A stretch of DNA of 12,182 nt, taken from Opitutaceae bacterium. Lineage in GTDB: Bacteria > Verrucomicrobiota > Verrucomicrobiia > Opitutales > Opitutaceae. The translations under genes were made by a program, and so were the position numbers. Under the pieces are notes generated by a model that worked only from the letters and a program-made list of their open reading frames with translations, searched no databases and had not been told where the DNA came from. The stretch spans positions 1 to 12,182 of the forward strand of contig SYDD01000009.1 in NCBI GenBank assembly GCA_005786775.1. The letters run 5' to 3'. Positions 8,131 to 12,182 of the stretch are shown here, one piece after another (positions within the stretch are counted from its first letter, which is position 1; every line of letters starts with the position of its first letter).

Positions 8131-8742
8131 TCAGCCTCGCCAGGTGAAGGCGTGGCACAGAGCCACCCCAGCTGCGTCAGCCTCGTCAAAGGCTAAGGTA
8201 CGTCCGTGACCTAGGATCGCCATCACCGTACGCGCCATCTGCTCCTTGCTCGCGCGCCCGGCCCCCGCGACCGCCTGCTTCACCCGCAGCGGCGCATACT
8301 CGAACACCGGCAGATCCCGGATCGCAGCCGCGGCGATCGCGGCTCCCCGCGCTGCCCCGAGGATCTGCGCGGTCTGAAAATTCTGCACGTAGATGGTTTG
8401 CTCGAGCGCGACGTGCCGCACGCCGGCCCCCTCGAGAAACTCGCTCACGTGGCGATGAATCTCGCCCAGCGCGACGGAGAGCGGACGACGCGCAGGCACG
8501 GTTACGGTGCGGCAACGCAGCAGCAACGGCGTGCGGCCGGGCGCCAACTCCAGTAATGCGAGGCCGGTGCCGCGCAGCGAGGGATCAATGCCCAGAATCC
8601 TCCCAGTGAAGGGCAGGCGCGGCGGTACGACGCTTGGGGTCAGGCCCGTCCCGGCCAGCGCGACCGCCGGCCCCCGCGGAGCCGGCATGGGGCGGCCGGC
8701 GAGCTTGGCCGCCCAGAGCTGACGGGTGTTCATCCGGGGCAT
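8131..8742 (-). CDS. ruvC: Crossover junction endodeoxyribonuclease RuvC with N-terminal extension
   Basis: RuvC is a dimeric nuclease that resolves Holliday junctions together with the RuvAB motor. The four acidic catalytic positions are visible: Asp53 in GRILGIDPSLRGTG, Glu114 in HVALEQTIYVQN, and Asp186/Asp189 in FDEADAAGVALCHA, matching Asp7, Glu66, Asp138 and Asp141 of E. coli. The helical stretch YAPLRVKQAVAGAGRASKEQM is also typical. From the ATG at 8742 the protein is 203 residues, against about 170 for the family. The excess is a Pro/Ala/Arg-rich N-terminal segment of about 46 residues before the first strand. Alternative starts are ATG 8733 and ATG 8688, and none would remove the extension completely. 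No Shine-Dalgarno site is clear at any of them. It is the last gene of the recF-exporter-ruvC unit and starts 31 bases after the exporter stop. ruvA and ruvB are not in the window. Confidence 0.93.
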   Translation of the reverse strand: MPRMNTRQLWAAKLAGRPMPAPRGPAVALAGTGLTPSVVPPRLPFTGRILGIDPSLRGTGLALLELAPGRTPLLLRCRTVTVPARRPLSVALGEIHRHVSEFLEGAGVRHVALEQTIYVQNFQTAQILGAARGAAIAAAAIRDLPVFEYAPLRVKQAVAGAGRASKEQMARTVMAILGHGRTLAFDEADAAGVALCHAFTWRG

Positions 8743-8773
8743 GGTGCGAATGGGTTTCCCGTGCCCCCGGACC

Positions 8774-9505
8774 TCAGAGCATCAGCCGCGCGGCGGCGAT
8801 CACGCTGAGCACTAGCGCGACATTTTCGAACGCCCGCTGGTCCAGGCGGGCGACCAGCGCCCGGCCGCCCCAGGCGCCCACCAGCACCGCTGGCGCGAGC
8901 AGCAGGTTCAGGCGCAGGCTCTCGGCCGTGATCAGGCCCAAGCCACCCATGAAGGGGATTTTGAAGAGGTTCAACGCGAGGAAGAAGACAGCAGCGGTCC
9001 CTACGAAGTCGAGTTTTGGCAGCCGCATCGCCAGCAGATAGATTGCGAGGAGCGGACCGGCGGCATTTGCGACGAGGGTCGTCACCCCTGCTAGGATGCC
9101 AACCCCGGGAGCGAACCAAGCGCCGAACACCTCACCGACATTCGCCCGCCGCCGGCGGGCCACGTGCAACGCCGCCATCCCGAGCACGATACCCCCCACC
9201 AACCGCCGGGCCTCGGCGTCGCTCAAACGCTCAAGCAGGAAATAGCCGCCCAGCACACCGAGCGCCGTCCACGGAAACAGGCGGCCGAGGTGTCCCCAAT
9301 CCGCGTGCCGGCGGTACAACGCGGCGCCGACCACATCCCCAAGGCACAGCAGCGGGAGGAGCGCACCAGAAGCTGACTTCGCCGGCAGGATCTGCGTAAA
9401 CAGCACCGCGGCGAGTAGTCCTAGCCCGCCGATACCGGCCTTCGCCACCCCGACGATCAAAGCGGCCGCGACCGCGATCAGCCAATCCCAGGCCTCTAGG
9501 TTCAC
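8774..9505 (-). CDS. TauE/SafE (YfcA-like) sulfite-exporter-family membrane protein
   Basis: This 243-residue integral membrane protein has about eight hydrophobic helices and belongs to the TauE/SafE family. Some members export sulfite or organosulfonates, and most, including YfcA, have no proven substrate. Visible family features are a glycine-rich first helix pair (VGVAKAGIGGLGLLAA), a serine/glycine stretch before the second helix (SASGALLPLLCLGDVVG) and the second-half repeat TLVANAAGPLLAIYLLAMRLPKLDF followed by VGTAAVFFLALNLFKIPF. The frame is open far upstream, but the start is the GTG at 9505-9503. It overlaps the recF stop TGA at 9504-9502 as GTGA, has a strong GGAGG 7 bases upstream, and gives a family-sized protein. 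Translation is therefore probably coupled to recF. No sulfur-metabolism gene is adjacent, so naming a substrate would be a guess. Confidence 0.92.
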   Translation of the reverse strand: MNLEAWDWLIAVAAALIVGVAKAGIGGLGLLAAVLFTQILPAKSASGALLPLLCLGDVVGAALYRRHADWGHLGRLFPWTALGVLGGYFLLERLSDAEARRLVGGIVLGMAALHVARRRRANVGEVFGAWFAPGVGILAGVTTLVANAAGPLLAIYLLAMRLPKLDFVGTAAVFFLALNLFKIPFMGGLGLITAESLRLNLLLAPAVLVGAWGGRALVARLDQRAFENVALVLSVIAAARLML

Positions 9506-10602
9506 TCTGCGTCCTCCCCCGCGCGGAAGACGCCCGCGCTCACGCGCAGCACCTGCCAGCAGACCCCAGCCTCGCCAGCTCCCAGCATGGGCAATTGGGT
9601 GCCCGTGGCGATCACCTGACTCTTGGCCGGAAGCGCGGACCAGAAGCGGGCACGGCGACCGGGATCCAGCTCCCCCAGCACGTCGTCTGCGAGGATAATG
9701 GGGGACACGCCGCTTCGCGTCCGAAACCACGCCGCCTGCGCAAGGCGCAACGCCAGGACTGCTGAGCGCTGCTGGCCCTCGGAGGCAAAATCGCGCGCGA
9801 CACCGCCCCCAATCCGCAGCTCAAGGTCGTCTCGGTGCGGCCCCGTCAGGGTGGCGCGGAAGGCGAGATCGCGGGCGCGACCATCGGCGAGGCGCCGCCG
9901 CCAGGCCTCCGGCTCCGTTTCGGCCCAGTCTGGCCGGTAGATCAGCTCGGCCGCCTCGGCCCCGCCGCCGACCTGCCCGTAGGCCGCCACGCAAGGCACT
10001 CCGAGAGCCGCCACGCCCGCGACCCGGCGACGCACCAGTTCTGCGGCCGCGGGCGCCAGCGTCGAATCGAAGGCATCCAGCTCCAAGGCGCTGGCCCGGC
10101 CGGACTTGAGTAGGGCGTTGCGCGCGGCCGCGGCCCGAACGAAAGTCTGGAGGGCGGCGAGGTAGTCGCCATCCATCGCGGCCAAGGTGAGGTCGAGCCA
10201 GCGCCGCCGCAGCGCCGGGGCACCCCGCAGCAATTGGAGGTCCTGCGCCGAGAACACCACGGTGGGAAAGCGTCCCAAGTAATCCGCCAGCCGCGTGATT
10301 TTCTCGCCGTCGCAATGCAGTTCGCGGCCGTCCGGGCGGAGCACGATCCGCACCTGCGTCTCCCCCTGACGTTCGTGCTCGAGGATGAACGCGAGACTGG
10401 CGGCGGGCTGCCCTCGGGCCACCAGCAGCCGGACATCGCTGGTGCGGAAGGAGCGCAGGGCGGTCAAGAATCCGACCGCTTCCAGTAAATTGGTCTTACC
10501 CTGCGCGTTTGGTCCCAGCAGAAAGGTCTGCCGCCCAGCAAACTCTACCGTGGCGTCCGCGACGTTGCGGAAGCTCCGGAGAATGATTTGGCGCAGACGC
10601 AT
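9502..10602 (-). CDS. recF: DNA replication and repair protein RecF
   Basis: RecF is an SMC/ABC-type ATPase that acts with RecO and RecR to load RecA at single-strand gaps. Taking the ATG at 10602 gives 366 residues, the usual family length, beginning MRLRQIILRSFRNV, where the LxxFRN motif sits as in other RecF proteins. An ATG at 10614 and a GTG at 10605 are in frame and possible, adding four or one residue. Walker A is at residues 30-37 (GPNAQGKT). TGPHRDDLEL precedes the ABC signature SEGQQRS at about 274-280. Walker B and the D-loop are IILADDVLGELD at 302-313. The middle contains the typical VVFSAQDLQLLRGAPALRRRWLD. It is the first gene of a minus-strand unit with the exporter, which overlaps its stop codon by four bases, and ruvC. 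It is not next to dnaA/dnaN, the classical neighbourhood. No Shine-Dalgarno site is seen. Confidence 0.97.
   Translation of the reverse strand: MRLRQIILRSFRNVADATVEFAGRQTFLLGPNAQGKTNLLEAVGFLTALRSFRTSDVRLLVARGQPAASLAFILEHERQGETQVRIVLRPDGRELHCDGEKITRLADYLGRFPTVVFSAQDLQLLRGAPALRRRWLDLTLAAMDGDYLAALQTFVRAAAARNALLKSGRASALELDAFDSTLAPAAAELVRRRVAGVAALGVPCVAAYGQVGGGAEAAELIYRPDWAETEPEAWRRRLADGRARDLAFRATLTGPHRDDLELRIGGGVARDFASEGQQRSAVLALRLAQAAWFRTRSGVSPIILADDVLGELDPGRRARFWSALPAKSQVIATGTQLPMLGAGEAGVCWQVLRVSAGVFRAGEDAE
9513..9517 (-). promoter_or_regulatory. Shine-Dalgarno site for the TauE/SafE-family gene
   Basis: GGAGG, inside the run GGGGGAGGAC, reads on the minus strand within the last codons of recF and lies 7 bases before the GTG at 9505. 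It is the only strong, correctly spaced ribosome binding site in the window. It fixes the exporter start and supports the GTGA stop/start overlap. Confidence 0.8.
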
Positions 10603-10698
10603 CACGGCCGGCATAGCTTAGGAACTACCGGCCCGGCAAGCCACGCCTCCGCAAAACGGGCCTTTTCCCGAAAGCCATTACCCTCCACGCTGCTCGAC
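10603..10698. promoter_or_regulatory. Divergent recF/gmhA intergenic region
   Basis: These 96 bases lie between divergent genes and should contain promoters for the recF unit and for gmhA. The stretch is less GC-rich in places (CATAGCTTAGGAACTA near 10612-10627 and AAAACGGGCCTTTTCCCGAAA near 10653-10673), but I cannot assign -35/-10 boxes with confidence. No ribosome binding site is clear for either gene. Confidence 0.35.
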
Positions 10699-11262
10699 GT
10701 GATCCCGTTTCCTCATTCCCTGGCCACGACCCTGCGCACCTTCGAGGCCCTGGCGGCACTCGAGCCCGCCATCACCCACGCGGGCGATCTGATCCTCGAG
10801 ACGCTGCAGAACGGGTCGAAGCTGCTCATCGCCGGCAACGGCGGCAGCGCGGCGGAGGCGGGGCACTTTGCGACCGAGCTCACGGGGCGGTACCAGCGCA
10901 ACCGTCGAGCGCTCCCGGCGCTCGCGCTTTCGGCGGACGGCTCGCTGCTCACTTGCGTGGGTAACGATTTCGGCTTCGAGGAAGCGTTCGCGCGGCAAGT
11001 CGCCGGCCTGGGACGGCCAGGCGACCTGCTGATCGTCCTAAGTTCCAGCGGCAATTCCCCCAACCTGCTCGCGGCCTTGGCGGAGGCCCGCCGCGGAGGA
11101 CTGCGGAGTTTGGCGCTCCTCGGACGAGGCGGCGGTCGTGCCCGCGGGGTCGCAGACTGCGAGCTGATCGTGCCGGGCGAGAGCGGCGCCGCCGCCCAGG
11201 AGGCCCACCTCTTCCTGATCCATCATTTTTGCGAACGCATCGACGCCGCGTTTCCGGAATAA
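10699..11262 (+). CDS. gmhA: Phosphoheptose (sedoheptulose 7-phosphate) isomerase
   Basis: GmhA converts sedoheptulose 7-phosphate to D-glycero-D-manno-heptose 7-phosphate, the first step of ADP-heptose synthesis for the LPS core or other glycans. It is a cytoplasmic homotetramer with a SIS fold. The GTG at 10699 gives 187 residues, close to the 192 of E. coli. There is no ATG between the upstream in-frame region and the conserved core, and no clear Shine-Dalgarno site, so the start is moderately certain. Family motifs are IAGNGGSAAEAGHFATELTGRY, ALSADGSLLTCVGNDFGFEEAFARQV, GRPGDLLIVLSSSGNSPN and the C-terminal QEAHLFLIHHFCE. The residues matching the E. coli zinc and catalytic set (His61, Glu65, Gln172, His180) are His56, Glu60, Gln167 and His175. 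Their presence favours GmhA over the paralogous replication regulator DiaA. No other heptose genes (gmhB, hldE, hldD) are nearby. A cyclophilin gene follows 65 bases downstream on the same strand. Confidence 0.94.
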   Translation: MIPFPHSLATTLRTFEALAALEPAITHAGDLILETLQNGSKLLIAGNGGSAAEAGHFATELTGRYQRNRRALPALALSADGSLLTCVGNDFGFEEAFARQVAGLGRPGDLLIVLSSSGNSPNLLAALAEARRGGLRSLALLGRGGGRARGVADCELIVPGESGAAAQEAHLFLIHHFCERIDAAFPE

Positions 11263-11291
11263 GTGTAAGCCACCTGCGGCAGAAACCCCTT

Positions 11292-11307
11292 GCGCCGCGC
11301 GCGGCGC
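11292..11307. repeat. Perfect 16-bp GC palindrome upstream of the cyclophilin gene
   Basis: GCGCCGCGCGCGGCGC reads identically on both strands. It sits 29 bases after the gmhA stop codon and 20 bases before the cyclophilin ATG. As RNA it could fold a 6-bp stem with a CGCG tetraloop. It could be a binding site, a weak transcription brake, or a by-product of high GC. No T-tract follows. Confidence 0.5.
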
Positions 11308-11327
11308 CGCCTTGGCTCACCGCCCTC

Positions 11328-11852
11328 ATGAGCAACACCGCACCCGCCGAAGAGCACGCCATCCTGAAAACCAGCTACGGGGAAATCACCCTCGCCTTCT
11401 GGTCCGACGTCGCGCCGAAGACCGTGGAGAACTTCCAAAAGCTCGCTCGGGAGGGCTTCTATGACGGCACCGCCTTCCACCGCATCATCAAGGGCTTCAT
11501 GATCCAGGGCGGCTGCCCGAACACCAAGGAGGGCGCGAAGGGAATGCCCGGCACCGGTGGTCCCGGCTACACCATCAAGGCCGAATTTAATGCGAAGCCA
11601 CACGTGCGCGGTGTCATCTCCATGGCCCGTTCCCAGCACCCGGACTCGGCGGGCTGCCAGTTCTTCATCTGCCACGGCGACGCCAGGTTCCTCGACCGCC
11701 AGTACACCGCCTTCGGCCAAGTGGTGAAGGGCGACGACGTCCTGGAGCGCCTTGCTACCGTTCCGACCGGATTCGGCGGGGGTGGCGGCGAGAAAAGCAC
11801 CCCGGTCGAGCGCATCGCCATCGACAGCATCCGGCTCGTCTCCGCGGCCTGA
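11328..11852 (+). CDS. Cyclophilin-type peptidyl-prolyl cis-trans isomerase
   Basis: This small folding enzyme isomerises Xaa-Pro peptide bonds. The ATG at 11328 gives 174 residues with no signal peptide, so it is probably cytoplasmic, like PpiB. The frame is open upstream, but that stretch overlaps the end of gmhA and does not resemble the family. The cyclophilin core runs from about residue 11 to 172. Catalytic Arg52, Phe57 and Gln60 lie in FHRIIKGFMIQGG and correspond to Arg55, Phe60 and Gln63 of human CypA. Phe112/Phe113 in SAGCQFFICH and Leu122 are also conserved. The position of CypA Trp121 is Phe121 and that of His126 is Tyr126. Phe at the first site is common in bacterial cyclophilins and usually goes with weak cyclosporin binding. 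A glycine-rich loop (GFGGGGGEKS) near residue 150 is seen in several bacterial members. It follows gmhA on the same strand and is convergent with the next gene. No Shine-Dalgarno site is visible. Confidence 0.95.
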   Translation: MSNTAPAEEHAILKTSYGEITLAFWSDVAPKTVENFQKLAREGFYDGTAFHRIIKGFMIQGGCPNTKEGAKGMPGTGGPGYTIKAEFNAKPHVRGVISMARSQHPDSAGCQFFICHGDARFLDRQYTAFGQVVKGDDVLERLATVPTGFGGGGGEKSTPVERIAIDSIRLVSAA

Positions 11853-11882
11853 TCCGTACGCCGCGGCGGGCTCCCGGCCGCC

Positions 11883-12182
11883 TCAACGGCCAAAAATCGC
11901 AGCAGCCACCTCCGGCGCGGCGAACATTTCCGCCGCGTCGTGCCCGATGCCCGGGGTCTCGACCTTGCGCCACCCGAAGGTCCAGCCCCGGGCCCGGGCC
12001 AGTTCCGCGGCAAACGCGAAGCAGGCCCGCCCCCGATCCAGCCGGTTGCCCCCCTGCAGCATCGCCGCCGGGCTTTGGTCGAGGTTCGCCTCCACCAGCG
12101 TGTCCCTGGTGCCGAGGTAAAGGGTGAGCGGAGCCGCCAGATAACGACGCAGGACCTCGTCCGAGCTCAGCTCCGCGGGAAG
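11883..12182 (-). CDS. Alpha/beta-hydrolase-like protein, C-terminal part (runs off window)
   Basis: The minus-strand frame is open from the right edge of the window to a TGA at 11885-11883, giving the last 99 residues of a protein whose start lies beyond 12182. The segment APLTLYLGTRDT, a strand with a following acidic residue, then a NRLDRGRACFAFAAELARARGW helix and WRKVETPGIGHDAAEMF fit the end of an alpha/beta hydrolase. In that reading His in GIGHD is the catalytic histidine and the Asp after LGTR may be the acid. Similar C-termini occur in uncharacterised hydrolases related to polyhydroxybutyrate depolymerases and esterases. The nucleophile elbow is outside the window, so neither substrate nor activity can be judged. 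It is convergent with the cyclophilin gene, with 30 bases between the stops. Confidence 0.72.
   Translation of the reverse strand, partial: LPAELSSDEVLRRYLAAPLTLYLGTRDTLVEANLDQSPAAMLQGGNRLDRGRACFAFAAELARARGWTFGWRKVETPGIGHDAAEMFAAPEVAAAIFGR

Noticed and set aside
9506..9730. Upstream in-frame extension of the TauE/SafE gene
   Set aside because: It would overlap recF by more than 200 bases and give an Arg/Gly-rich non-membrane N-terminus. The GTG at 9505 has a strong Shine-Dalgarno site and the expected family length.
11853..11882. Possible hairpin between the cyclophilin and hydrolase stops
   Set aside because: Only about five base pairs (GGCGG with CCGCC) can form, with no T-tract. In such GC-rich DNA this is expected by chance.
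1..12182. CRISPR arrays, tRNA or rRNA genes, insertion sequences, phage or defence genes
   Set aside because: No regularly spaced repeats, tRNA-like cloverleaf, transposase or integrase motifs, or defence-protein domains were seen. Every substantial stretch is accounted for by the listed genes.

Overview
This 12.2 kb window is GC-rich (roughly two thirds G+C), densely coded bacterial chromosome with nine protein genes. Seven are complete and two are cut by the window edges. The two large outer-membrane TonB-dependent receptors, and the heptose gene gmhA, point to a Gram-negative-type (diderm) cell. The carboxypeptidase-regulatory N-terminus and plug style of the second receptor, the high GC content and the gene mix resemble Opitutaceae-like Verrucomicrobiota. 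That placement is inferred from protein style and no marker gene confirms it.

Layout: (1) positions 2-5281, plus strand: the 3' part of one TonB-dependent receptor, a 111-base gap containing a GC-rich hairpin, and a second complete receptor of a different subtype. (2) 5305-6897, minus strand: gpmI, cofactor-independent phosphoglycerate mutase (glycolysis). (3) 7005-8039, plus strand: hemH, ferrochelatase (last step of haem synthesis), divergent from gpmI across 107 bases and carrying an unusual cysteine-rich insert. (4) 8131-10602, minus strand: a three-gene unit recF, TauE/SafE-type membrane exporter, ruvC. recF and the exporter overlap by four bases (GTGA). (5) 10699-11262 and 11328-11852, plus strand: gmhA (sedoheptulose-7-phosphate isomerase, LPS heptose pathway) and a cyclophilin-type peptidyl-prolyl isomerase. 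(6) 11883-12182, minus strand: the C-terminal end of an alpha/beta-hydrolase-like protein running off the right edge.

Most of the window is housekeeping: central metabolism, haem, DNA repair, envelope sugar and protein folding. The receptor pair is the accessory part and would import an unidentified ligand across the outer membrane with TonB/ExbB/ExbD, none of which is encoded here. I found no CRISPR array, tRNA, rRNA, transposase, integrase or phage gene, and no convincing undescribed multi-gene system. The most notable points are the six-cysteine insert in ferrochelatase, the exporter coupled to recF between two recombination genes, the N-terminally extended RuvC, the near absence of Shine-Dalgarno sites, and several intergenic inverted repeats.
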